From CAIVAT01 sp964525995 (lineage in GTDB: Bacteria; Bacteroidota; Bacteroidia; Bacteroidales; FEN-979), in contig CAZGIM010000011.1 of NCBI GenBank assembly GCA_964525995.1, positions 87,882 to 151,881 of the forward strand: a stretch of 64,000 nt of DNA. Reading direction: 5' to 3'. The stretch's first letter is position 1. The number at the start of each line of letters is the position of its first letter. The notes beneath the pieces are model-generated. The model saw only the letters and a program-made list of their open reading frames with translations. It made no database searches and was not told the origin of the DNA. Shown here piece after piece: positions 33,889-43,000 of this stretch. The position numbers were made by a program, and so were the translations under genes.

Positions 33889-36243
33889 CTATTCGTCTGC
33901 CTGGTCATCATCAATATTGACGATCGGAGTCTCAAATGCCCGGGTGGTGCTCCATTTATCAAGGGTGAGGAGCATGGAAGGGAGCACGAACATGTTCAGC
34001 AATCCAGCCACCAGCAGGGTGAATGAGATCAGGAACCCCAAGGCCTGAGTGCCTCCGAAGGTCGATAGGACAAATATTCCGAATCCGAAAAACAGAACGG
34101 TCGAAGAGTATATCATGCTGTAGCCTGTTTCCTTCAGGGCTGAGATCACCGATTCGGGGATATTATGTCCGGTATGCTTCAGTTGAAGCCGGTACCTTGA
34201 AAGAAACTGGATGGAATTATCCACCGAGATTCCTAATGCGATACTGAAAATGAGGATGGTGGAGGGTTTAATCGGGATACCGGCAAAACCCATGAGCGCT
34301 CCTGTCATGAGCTGGGGGATCAGATTGGGTATGAGCGATATCAGGATCATGCGCCAGGAGGTGAACAGAAAAGCCAGTAACAGCGCAATGACAACCACAG
34401 CGAGGGCAATGCTTTCCCAGAGATTCCGGATCAGGAAATTGGTTTCTTTCAGAAAGACCACACTGCTGCCTGTAATCGTGACCTCGTACCGGGCGGGGTT
34501 AAAAACTGAATCGATTTTTGGTCTCAGGCTTTTCTGGATGCTGTCGATCTTCGGGGTTCCGACATTGGCCATCTGTACGCTGACGCGTGTCACCCGGTAG
34601 GTGGTATCCAGAAAATTGTTCAGGATTGTCCGTTTGTTGGCTTTGAAGGCCGGGATATAATCGGCCATGAAAGCGAGTTCATTGGAATTCGGAAGGGCGT
34701 AGTATTCCGGGTCACCGGAATAAAATGCCTGTTTGGCCGACTTGATAACTTCAACGATGGATAAGGGTTTCGAGAGTTCGGGATAGGTGGCCAGGCTGTC
34801 CTGCAAACGATCGATCCTGTTCAATGTGCCCAGGTTCATCACCCCTTTTTTCTTTTTGGTGTCGACCGTGATTTCAAGGGGCATGATGCCTTTGAAGTGT
34901 TTTTCGAAGAATAGCAGGTCCTTGTAAATCGGATCCCGCTTTGAAATGTCGTCAACAATGGTGCCCGTGGTATGCAGCCGGAAAGCCCCGATGATCCCGA
35001 TCAGGATCAGAATGCCCATGGCAAGATAAATCGGGTTGCGATAATGCTGAACCCAGTATACGGCTTTATCGATCAGTGACTTCGCGAGGCTGGCTTCGAT
35101 ATGACGCGTATATTTTCCTTTAGGCGGGGGCAGGAAGCTGAAAAAGATCGGCACCAGGGTAAGTGAAAGTGCGTAGATGACCATGATGCTGATGGCCGCG
35201 ATCAGACCAAATTCGACGAGGAGTTTGTTGCTGGTGATGGTAAAGGCTGCAAACCCCGTTGCCGTGGCCGCATTGGTAAGAAGGTTCGCGACTCCGATCC
35301 GGTGGATGACCCGCGACAACGCCTTGGCCTGGTTGTGGTGGTGGCTGTACTCGTAATGGTACTTGTTCAGGATAAAAATACAATTTTCCACGGCAATGAC
35401 GATCACGAGCGGTGGGATGATCGAGGTTAGCATGGTGATCTTGTACCCGAACAACGCCATCATCCCCAGCGCCCAAATCACGCTCATGATCATGATCACC
35501 ATTGGGAAGATCACCGCCTTGGTTGATCTGAAAAAGATAAAGAGGAAAAATGCCGAAACCATCAGGGCCAGGATCACGAACATGATTAGTTCGCGTTCCA
35601 GTTTTTTGGCAATAAGCGTTCGGATATAAGGCAACCCGGAATAGTGAACCTCCGTTCCGGTTCGCACCGAAAAGCGGTCGACCGTGCTCTGGATTTCCCG
35701 TATCAGTCTTACCCGGTCTTTCGACTGAACAAGCTTCTTATCAAGGGTCAGGGCCATCAGGTAAGCCGACGTTTCCGGGTTGTAGATGAACCCCCTGTAA
35801 AACGGGAGGGAGTGGATCACCTCTCGGATCGAATCCAGCTCAGCTTGTGATGCCGGTTTATGTGGAGTGATCGGAATAAACTCAAATTTCCGGAGCGAAT
35901 CGTTTTTCACGAGGTTGTAAAGCCGGGTGATGGAGACAATTTCCGAGACGCCTTTAATCCTACGGAGTGAATCGGTGAGATCATAGATCCTGTTGAAATG
36001 CCGCACCTGGAAAAAGGAAGTGTCACGGATTCCGATAAACATGATGGTTCCATCCTGACCGAACTGCCTGATAAAATTCTTATAGATCCGGTTGGTCGGA
36101 TCTTTATCGGGAAGTACACTGGAACTTTCGTATTGTAACCTGACCTTTGTGGCCATATACCCCATGAAGAGGGTAAGGACGAGGATCACGGAAAGAATGG
36201 GTATTCTTTTTCGCAGAATCGCATTGGTCAGAAAATTCCACAC
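33889..36243 (-). CDS. MMPL/RND-family transporter permease
   Basis: 784 aa with the RND fold: one N-terminal helix, a large periplasmic loop (about 40-215), five helices (about 215-395), then a second loop (about 430-605) and a second helix bundle (about 610-765). The GISVDNSIQFLSRYR motif and the similar pattern in the first half are typical of the MMPL/Patched-like hydrophobe exporter group. Such proteins move lipids, hopanoids or hydrophobic compounds from the inner membrane, driven by proton flux. No membrane-fusion or outer-membrane partner is adjacent. Divergent from a dehydrogenase gene; its -7 box is at 36270-36263. Confidence 0.88.
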   Translation of the reverse strand: MWNFLTNAILRKRIPILSVILVLTLFMGYMATKVRLQYESSSVLPDKDPTNRIYKNFIRQFGQDGTIMFIGIRDTSFFQVRHFNRIYDLTDSLRRIKGVSEIVSITRLYNLVKNDSLRKFEFIPITPHKPASQAELDSIREVIHSLPFYRGFIYNPETSAYLMALTLDKKLVQSKDRVRLIREIQSTVDRFSVRTGTEVHYSGLPYIRTLIAKKLERELIMFVILALMVSAFFLFIFFRSTKAVIFPMVIMIMSVIWALGMMALFGYKITMLTSIIPPLVIVIAVENCIFILNKYHYEYSHHHNQAKALSRVIHRIGVANLLTNAATATGFAAFTITSNKLLVEFGLIAAISIMVIYALSLTLVPIFFSFLPPPKGKYTRHIEASLAKSLIDKAVYWVQHYRNPIYLAMGILILIGIIGAFRLHTTGTIVDDISKRDPIYKDLLFFEKHFKGIMPLEITVDTKKKKGVMNLGTLNRIDRLQDSLATYPELSKPLSIVEVIKSAKQAFYSGDPEYYALPNSNELAFMADYIPAFKANKRTILNNFLDTTYRVTRVSVQMANVGTPKIDSIQKSLRPKIDSVFNPARYEVTITGSSVVFLKETNFLIRNLWESIALAVVVIALLLAFLFTSWRMILISLIPNLIPQLMTGALMGFAGIPIKPSTILIFSIALGISVDNSIQFLSRYRLQLKHTGHNIPESVISALKETGYSMIYSSTVLFFGFGIFVLSTFGGTQALGFLISFTLLVAGLLNMFVLPSMLLTLDKWSTTRAFETPIVNIDDDQADE

Positions 36244-36249
36244 GTTTCG

Positions 36250-36257
36250 TAATTTTG
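36250..36257 (+). promoter_or_regulatory. -7 box (TAATTTTG) of the 2-hydroxyacid dehydrogenase gene
   Basis: TAATTTTG, with a TTG at 36224-36226 (23-nt spacer, longer than usual). Transcription near 36264 supports the ATG at 36279 as start. The box overlaps the region used by the opposing promoter. Confidence 0.5.
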
Positions 36258-36262
36258 GAGTG

Positions 36263-36270
36263 CAAATGTA
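36263..36270 (-). promoter_or_regulatory. -7 box (TACATTTG) of the MMPL transporter gene
   Basis: Minus-strand TACATTTG is a perfect TAnnTTTG match 20 nt upstream of the transporter ATG. It lies 5 bp from the plus-strand -7 box. Confidence 0.5.
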
Positions 36271-36278
36271 CGAAAATC

Positions 36279-37259
36279 ATGCAAAAAGTCCCTGCCACGA
36301 AGAATAAGATATTGTTGCTCGATCCTGTCCACTCACTGATCCGGGAACGGTTTGAAGCTTTGGGCCATCGATGTGATTATTTCCCTGAATATTCACGGAG
36401 CGATCTGCTTAACATTGCCGGTGACTACAGCGGGATCATCGTAAGGAGCAAATTTACGGTTGACCGGGAATTTTTAGAGGCCGCAAGAAATCTGCAGTTC
36501 ATTGGCAGAGTGGGGGCGGGTATGGAAAATATCGACGTAGAATATGCCCGTGAAAAAGGCATCAGGTGTTACAATGCTCCGGAAGGAAATCGTGATGCCG
36601 TGGGCGAGCACGCGGTCGGGATGCTGTTAGCCCTGATGAATAACATGACACGGGCCGACCGGCAGGTACGGTCGGGAGTCTGGAAACGGGAAGAGAACCG
36701 TGGAATCGAAATCATGGGAAAAACCATAGGAATTATTGGGTACGGAAATATGGGGAGCGCCTTTGCCAGGCGACTTAAGGGTTTTGAAGCAAACGTCATT
36801 GCTTATGACAAGTATAAAGAGAACTTTTCCGATGAATACGTCACCGAAGCAACCATGGAACAAATTTTTTCCGACTCCGACATCCTCAGTCTTCATGTAC
36901 CGCTCACGGCCGAGACCCATTACCTGGTGGATCAGGATTATCTGATGCGATTCCGGAAGCCAATATGGCTGATCAATACCTCGCGCGGACAGGTTGTCAG
37001 GACCGCAGATCTTGTTAAAAATCTGGAGACAGGGAAGGTTTTTGGTGCAGCGCTGGACGTTCTGGAATATGAAGATTCCTCTTTTGGTCGTCTGAAGCCC
37101 GGAGGGGATTCCGATTTTGACTATTTAGCAGCTTCCGACCGGGTTATCCTTACACCCCACATTGCCGGCTGGACCCGGGAGTCGAATGAAAAGCTGGCAA
37201 GGATTCTGGTTGAAAAAATTCAGAAAGGCGAACAATTGAAAAAATTATCCGGCGACTGA
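36279..37259 (+). CDS. D-isomer-specific 2-hydroxyacid dehydrogenase (phosphoglycerate-dehydrogenase-like)
   Basis: 326 aa. The NAD-binding motif is GIIGYGNMGS (near residue 150). Substrate and catalytic residues are the arginine in NTSRGQVV, a glutamate downstream, and the catalytic histidine in TPHIAGW. The N-terminal ligand loop has VGAGMENIDVEYA. There is no C-terminal ACT domain, so this is the short SerA type or a related hydroxyacid dehydrogenase such as glyoxylate or lactate reductase; the substrate cannot be told from sequence. ATG 36279 was chosen over an upstream in-frame TTG at 36255 because that TTG lies within the -7 box. Confidence 0.85.
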   Translation: MQKVPATKNKILLLDPVHSLIRERFEALGHRCDYFPEYSRSDLLNIAGDYSGIIVRSKFTVDREFLEAARNLQFIGRVGAGMENIDVEYAREKGIRCYNAPEGNRDAVGEHAVGMLLALMNNMTRADRQVRSGVWKREENRGIEIMGKTIGIIGYGNMGSAFARRLKGFEANVIAYDKYKENFSDEYVTEATMEQIFSDSDILSLHVPLTAETHYLVDQDYLMRFRKPIWLINTSRGQVVRTADLVKNLETGKVFGAALDVLEYEDSSFGRLKPGGDSDFDYLAASDRVILTPHIAGWTRESNEKLARILVEKIQKGEQLKKLSGD

Positions 37260-37362
37260 TACGAGGCGCAACGGCAATTATCATGTGCAAATCGTTTCCG
37301 GTTCAGTACAAATTCAGATACGGTAACCCTTCCTTACATTTCACCAATTCAACATATTTTTT

Positions 37363-37370
37363 TAGCTTTG
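37363..37370 (+). promoter_or_regulatory. -7 box (TAGCTTTG) of the phosphofructokinase gene
   Basis: TAGCTTTG lies 23 nt before the ATG at 37393. No good -33 TTG is visible. Confidence 0.5.
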
Positions 37371-37392
37371 CCGGCAATCTATCTATTTTTCT

Positions 37393-38628
37393 ATGAGACT
37401 GGAAAACAAGCTTTTCAAAGGGAAAACCCTTGCGATTTTATCTGGCGGGGGCGATACGCCCGCCATCAATTCAAGCATTGAAGCAATCCGGAACCGGGCA
37501 TCATTGTTGGGTTTTAAAGTTTACGGAATCCTTCAGGGGTGGAAAGGATTGTTAGGCGATGGCAATGTAGTTGATCTGACGAACCAGCCCTACGATGGCT
37601 ATTATGGAGGCACTGCCCTGCGGTCGAGCCGCACTAACCCGTTCCCGTCGAAAAAGAACCCGGAAAGCCGTGTCCCGCAAGTTCTCCGGAATTTTGAACG
37701 ATATAAAATCGATGTGCTTGTGACCATTGGTGGTGATGATACCAACGGCGCCGCAAAAAGGCTTTTCGAAACGGAAGGCATTCCGGTGATCGGGTTCCCC
37801 AAGACCATTGACAACGATTTGCGTACCCGTACCATCCACCACTACCAGGGAAAGGATATCGAAGCGGTTCTCTGCCCCGGCTTTCCTTCGGCCGCCCGGT
37901 CGATTATGGAATTCACAGCGTCGCTCAAGACAACGGCCGAATCGCATTCGCGCATCATTGTCATGGAGGTCATGGGAAGAGATGCCGGATGGCTTACGGG
38001 AACGGCCATCTTCGGGGGAGCGACCCTCGGGCTGGTACCCGAATACGAGATTACCCGCGAACGGAAAGAGGTTTTCTTTGAAACCGTCAAAGAAGCCTAC
38101 ATGCATTCCCGTAAAAAATGCCTGATCATCCCGGTTTCGGAAGGGATCCGATGGTATGATGAAAAAACCGGCAAGCTGGATGTAGTCTATGCCAGTTCCG
38201 AACTGGACGAGTACGGCCATCCCCGCTTTGGTGGGGTGAGCGGCGTTATTGCCTCTGAGATATCGGCCCGGTTAGGGATCGATTCACGCGCCCAGATTTC
38301 CGGCTATTATCCCCGTTCAGGTCATTGCCGGCATTACGACCGGAGGCTGACCACCACCTTAGCCGATAAGGTGGTCGATCTGCTCTTACGGGAAGAGTAC
38401 GGACAAATGCCGGTCATGAAAAAGATCGTTCCCTATGTTGAGCTGGAAGAGTTCAACACCACTTCGATCGATATGGGAGCCGTGGGCAACAAGCCGCTTT
38501 CTGATGATTACTATGACATCGGCCGGTTCTCCTTCACGGATGCTTACCGTGATTTTCTTACAAACATACTCGAAAAGCCTGAATACAGCGAGTTTCGGTA
38601 TGATTTTCCGTTTGTACTTCCGGAATAG
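37393..38628 (+). CDS. 6-phosphofructokinase, probably pyrophosphate-dependent
   Basis: 411 aa PfkA-superfamily enzyme. The signature GGDDTN (113-118) has Asp at the position where ATP-dependent PfkA has Gly, and PKTIDND (136-142) has Lys where E. coli PfkA has Gly (PGTIDND). These two changes are the accepted marks of PPi-dependent phosphofructokinases. The enzyme would reversibly phosphorylate fructose-6-phosphate in glycolysis and gluconeogenesis. MEVMGRDAGWLTG and GYYPRSG are further family motifs. The longer chain (411 versus about 320) also fits the PPi or mixed subgroup. It converges on the aspartokinase gene with 8 nt between stops. Confidence 0.88.
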   Translation: MRLENKLFKGKTLAILSGGGDTPAINSSIEAIRNRASLLGFKVYGILQGWKGLLGDGNVVDLTNQPYDGYYGGTALRSSRTNPFPSKKNPESRVPQVLRNFERYKIDVLVTIGGDDTNGAAKRLFETEGIPVIGFPKTIDNDLRTRTIHHYQGKDIEAVLCPGFPSAARSIMEFTASLKTTAESHSRIIVMEVMGRDAGWLTGTAIFGGATLGLVPEYEITRERKEVFFETVKEAYMHSRKKCLIIPVSEGIRWYDEKTGKLDVVYASSELDEYGHPRFGGVSGVIASEISARLGIDSRAQISGYYPRSGHCRHYDRRLTTTLADKVVDLLLREEYGQMPVMKKIVPYVELEEFNTTSIDMGAVGNKPLSDDYYDIGRFSFTDAYRDFLTNILEKPEYSEFRYDFPFVLPE

Positions 38629-38636
38629 GCCCGGCG

Positions 38637-39932
38637 TTATTTCATTACTACTTGTAAGGTGTTCCTGCTCCGCTGCTCCAACAGCACTTTACGTCCGGCA
38701 ATCAGTTCACTGATGGTTTCGGAATCATAGTGACGAATGGTGCAGAGATCAACTCCATCATTGTAACGCGTGGTATAGTGCTCCCGCAAGCGATCCAGTA
38801 GCGGCGGTAGTTTCCGGGGATCGTGATCCACGCAAAATGAAAAGCTGACGGCAGAATTTTGCATGACATTGACCCGTACCTTGAATTCAGTGAGAATCCG
38901 GAATATTTCACTCAGGTTCTCTTCCGCAATAAAGGAAAAATCATGAGGCGACAGGGAGATCAGAACCTGATCCGGTTTCCGGATGATGATGGGGGTATGG
39001 ATGGCCCATTCGCTGAGACCCTCGATGGTAGTGCCTTCTGATTCCGGATCTAAAAATGATTTTACTTTCAGCGTGATGCCCGCATTTTCAAGTGGTTTTA
39101 TTGTTTTAGGATGGATGACACTCGCTCCGTAATAGGCTAATTCGATCGCCTCACGATACGACAGTGTGGAGAGCGCTACAGCATCCTGTTTCCATTTTGG
39201 ATCGGCATTCATGACTCCGGGAACATCTTTCCAGATGGTCACTTCCTTGCTTTTCAGGGCATACGCGAAGATGGCTGCGCTGTAATCGGACCCTTCTCTC
39301 CCTAAGGTGGTAGTATTCCCTGCGCGATCGCCTCCCAGAAATCCCTGTGTTAGCGCAATCCGGCCTGTACCGGAGGTCTGAAAATATCCGTAAATCGCCT
39401 TAGTGATGGCTGCTTCCGAAACCTGCCAGTCAACCTTCGCATCCCGGAATGTCGAATCGGTACGGATCAATTCTCTCACATCAAACAGCCTGGTCTTGAA
39501 TCCTGCATCCGACAAGTAATGATGAACAACAGCCGTGGAGATAAGCTCGCCATATCCGACAATCTGGTCGTATTCAAAATCATAGCCCGGATCGCTGCTC
39601 AGGTATAAATGCCCCCGCCGGATGTAACCCTTGAGCTGGTCGAACAAAGAGATGACCGCTCCATAAACCGGATGATTAGGATTGGGAAACAATTCCCGGA
39701 GAATCTGAAAATGATAGTCTCTTATTTGTTCAAAAGACTCCACGAGCGCTACGGGATCTTTTTGCCGGTAATGAACGAGCAATTGTTCCAGCGCGTTGGT
39801 CGTCTTACCCATGGCTGAAAGGATTACTACCATTGGCTGATTCTCATAAATCTTCAGTATCCTGGCCAGGTTTTTGACGCCTTCGGCATGTTTAACCGAG
39901 GCGCCCCCAAATTTAAAAATCTTGATCTCCAT
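38637..39932 (-). CDS. Aspartate kinase (monofunctional)
   Basis: 431 aa. The amino-acid kinase domain starts KFGGASVK and has TLGREGSDYSA and the KDVPGVMNADP region, the hallmarks of aspartokinase. Two ACT-type regulatory segments follow (about 300-430), in which SVCFS-like (SFSFCVD) and VMQNSAVS motifs are visible. It phosphorylates aspartate, the first step to lysine, threonine and methionine. No homoserine dehydrogenase domain is fused. ATG at 39932, with a TAATTTTG box only 4 nt upstream, so a leaderless mRNA is predicted. Divergent from mfd. Confidence 0.93.
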   Translation of the reverse strand: MEIKIFKFGGASVKHAEGVKNLARILKIYENQPMVVILSAMGKTTNALEQLLVHYRQKDPVALVESFEQIRDYHFQILRELFPNPNHPVYGAVISLFDQLKGYIRRGHLYLSSDPGYDFEYDQIVGYGELISTAVVHHYLSDAGFKTRLFDVRELIRTDSTFRDAKVDWQVSEAAITKAIYGYFQTSGTGRIALTQGFLGGDRAGNTTTLGREGSDYSAAIFAYALKSKEVTIWKDVPGVMNADPKWKQDAVALSTLSYREAIELAYYGASVIHPKTIKPLENAGITLKVKSFLDPESEGTTIEGLSEWAIHTPIIIRKPDQVLISLSPHDFSFIAEENLSEIFRILTEFKVRVNVMQNSAVSFSFCVDHDPRKLPPLLDRLREHYTTRYNDGVDLCTIRHYDSETISELIAGRKVLLEQRSRNTLQVVMK

Positions 39933-39936
39933 GCGG

Positions 39937-39944
39937 CAAAATTA
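39937..39944 (-). promoter_or_regulatory. -7 box (TAATTTTG) of the aspartokinase gene
   Basis: Minus-strand TAATTTTG ends 4 nt before the ATG, the same spacing as at 1530-1537. Confidence 0.5.
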
Positions 39945-39976
39945 ATCAAAACGCCGCTGGTTCCGGCTGAAATGCC

Positions 39977-39984
39977 TATTTTTG
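39977..39984 (+). promoter_or_regulatory. -7 box (TATTTTTG) upstream of mfd
   Basis: TATTTTTG would start transcription near 39991, just before the ATG of a 24-codon leader ORF (39996-40070) that precedes mfd. Confidence 0.5.
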
Positions 39985-39995
39985 TGCCAACGATA

Positions 39996-40070
39996 ATGAA
40001 CTGCATTATGAAGTTTAAAACGCTGACAGAGTTTATGCGTCTTTATTCTTCCGATTTTAAAACCGATTAG
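39996..40070 (+). CDS. Possible leader ORF upstream of mfd (24 codons)
   Basis: ATG at 39996 encodes MNCIMKFKTLTEFMRLYSSD and four more residues, stopping at TAG 40068-40070. The stop is 6 nt before the TTG that opens the long mfd frame. It could be a leader peptide coupling translation to mfd, or a former mfd N-terminus separated by a frameshift. The peptide has no recognised motif. Confidence 0.3.
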   Translation: MNCIMKFKTLTEFMRLYSSDFKTD

Positions 40071-40076
40071 ACTTTT

Positions 40077-43000
40077 TTGGAACATCCATCCCTATTCCCG
40101 GCATTCAGAAATCACCCGGGCATTCACAAGATCACAACGCATGTTTCGGGAGGACGCACCGGCGCGGAATCCGATCAGGAGGAGTGCGGCGTCAGGAATG
40201 TCAGGTTACACCTTGGCGGACTGGTCGGATCCTCCCGTGCACTGACCGTTGCGTCGGTGTTCGCCGAACTTGCCGCGCCCCATCTGGTCCTTCTTTCGAA
40301 CAAGGAAGAATCGGCCTATTTTTATAATGATCTTCGTCAGGTGGCGGGCGACCGGGTCTTCTACTTTCCCTCCTCCTTTAAACGCGGACTTCAGTCGGGC
40401 ATCAAAGATAACCAGGGGTTGCTCTCGCGCACTGAAGTGCTCAGCCTCCTGAACAGCAGGGTCAGGAAATACATTATCGTAAGCTATCCCGAAGCCATCT
40501 CCGAAAAGGTGGTCAACAAAAAGTACCTGGAAAAAAATACCCTGAAACTGTCGGTGGGAGAGCAGGTGAATATGGATTTTATTCTGGATCTGCTGGTGGA
40601 ATTTGAATTTGAGCGGGCAGATTTTGTCTTTGAGCCGGGACAGTTTGCCTTGCGCGGCGGTTTGGTTGACGTATATTCTTTCAGCAGCGACCATCCCTTC
40701 CGTATTGAATTCGGCGGCGACCGGGTCGCGACCATACGCACCTTTGATCCCGCCACCCAGCTCTCGATTGAAAAATTCTCCGAAATCAGCATCATTCCTG
40801 ATATCAGGGTGAATGAGGTAAGGAAAATCAAGTATGAATCACTGTTTTCATTCCTGCCTGCCAAATCGCTGATCTGGTTGGATGACACAGAATTTATCGC
40901 GGATCAGATGAACCGGCAGCCGGCCTCAGATTTGCTATTGACAGGCGACGAATTTCTGAAGACCATGCTCCGGTTCTCGACCCTCGAGTTTGGTCAGAAC
41001 TCTTTTTTTAAAACCGGGCAGCCTGTGCCTTTCAATACCATCCCGCAGCCGACATTCAATAAAAATTTCAGTCTGCTGATCGAAAACCTCGACCAAAACC
41101 TGAAAAACGGATATCAGAATTATCTGCTTACCGATAATCCCAAGCAGGCCGAGCGACTCCGGACGATCTTTGAAGATATCCGTTCAAAGACACCACAGTC
41201 GGGCCGGGATGATTCGGTTGGTGATGATCAGTCGAGCGCCGGGGGATCGGTTCTACTGGCAGCAGCGCAGCAGCCCTTCACCAGTCTGCCGTTTTCTTTA
41301 CACGAGGGATTTATCGACAAGGATCTGAAAATTGCCTTTTATACCGATCACCAGATTTTTGAACGTTATCACCGGTTTCATTTGCGCGATGGTTACGCTG
41401 CTAAAGAAGCGTTATCGCTCAGAGAGTTATACGACCTGAAACCAGGCGATTTCGTGACTCATATCGATCATGGTATCGGGCGGTTCGATGGATTAGAGAA
41501 GATTGTCAACAATGGCAAGGAGCAAGAGGCGATCCGACTCATCTATAAAAATGATGATCTGCTCTATGTAAGCATTCATTCGCTACACCGGATTTCGAAG
41601 TATATCGGGAAGGAAGGTACTCCTCCGGTGCTGAACCGGCTGGGATCGGATGCCTGGAATAAGCTGAAGCACAAGACCAAGAGCCGGGTCAAGGATATTG
41701 CCGCCGAACTGATCCGTTTGTATGCCGAGCGCAGGGCGTCACAGGGAGCCGCATGCACTCCCGACACCTATCTGCAGACGGAGCTCGAAGCCTCTTTCAT
41801 TTACGAGGACACCCCCGATCAGATCAAAGCCACCACAGATGTAAAGCGGGATATGGAAGCAACCTTCCCGATGGATCGCCTCATTTGCGGGGATGTAGGT
41901 TTCGGGAAGACGGAAATTGCCATCCGCGCCGCATTTAAAATGGTCGCCGAAAGTAAACAGGTAGTAGTTTTGGTCCCGACGACGATTCTTGCACTACAGC
42001 ATTACAAAACTTTTTCGGAACGGCTGAAGGATTTCCCATGCAGGGTTGATTATCTGAACCGGTTCAGGTCGGCGAAAGATCAACGCCGGATTTTAGATGA
42101 ACTGGCGGAGGGGAAAATCGACATCCTGATCGGGACCCATCGCCTTTTAAGCAAAGATATAATTTTCAAAGATCTGGGGCTGTTTATCATCGATGAGGAA
42201 CAAAAATTCGGAGTGGGTGCCAAGGAGAAAATCAAACACCTGAAAGTCAATGTTGACACCCTGACGCTCACGGCCACGCCCATTCCTCGTACCCTTCAGT
42301 TCTCGCTGATGGGAGCCCGTGACCTGTCGGTGATCAACACCCCGCCGCCCAACCGTTATCCCGTTCAAACCGAGATTCATCCTTTTGGAGAAGAGGTCAT
42401 CAGAGAAGCCATCACTTTTGAGGTTTCCCGGGGGGGGCAGGTATTTTTCGTCACCACACGCATCCTGAATATCATCGATATTGCCACCATGGTCCAGCGG
42501 ATGGTTCCTGGAATCAAAATCGCGGTGGCTCACGGACAGATGGAGGGACACAAGCTGGAGCGGGTGATGACCGATTTCATTGAAGGAGCCTATGATGTTC
42601 TGATCGCCACCACCATCGTTGAATCGGGCCTCGACATCTCCAACGTGAATACCATCATCATCAATGATGCCCATCATTACGGGCTCAGCGACCTCCATCA
42701 GCTTCGGGGAAGGGTAGGCCGGTCGAACAAGAAAGCCTTTTGTTATCTGCTGGCTCCGCCCATGTCGACCCTTACCGACGAAGCGCGCAAGCGGCTCAGG
42801 GCGATCGAAGAATTCTCGGAATTGGGAAGCGGATTCAACATCGCCATGCGCGACCTTGATATCCGCGGGGCAGGGAATATCCTGGGGGCTGAACAAAGCG
42901 GTTTTATCTCCGAGATCGGATATGAGATGTACCAGAAGATCTTAGATGAAGCGCTTTCGGAACTGAAGGAAACAGATTTCAAAGAGCTGTTCGACAAAGA

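Noticed and set aside
37552..38220. 222-codon minus-strand frame
   Set aside because: Antisense to the phosphofructokinase gene, no domain, no promoter.
42147..42896. 249-codon minus-strand frame
   Set aside because: Lies wholly inside mfd, opposite its helicase motifs. No independent motif.
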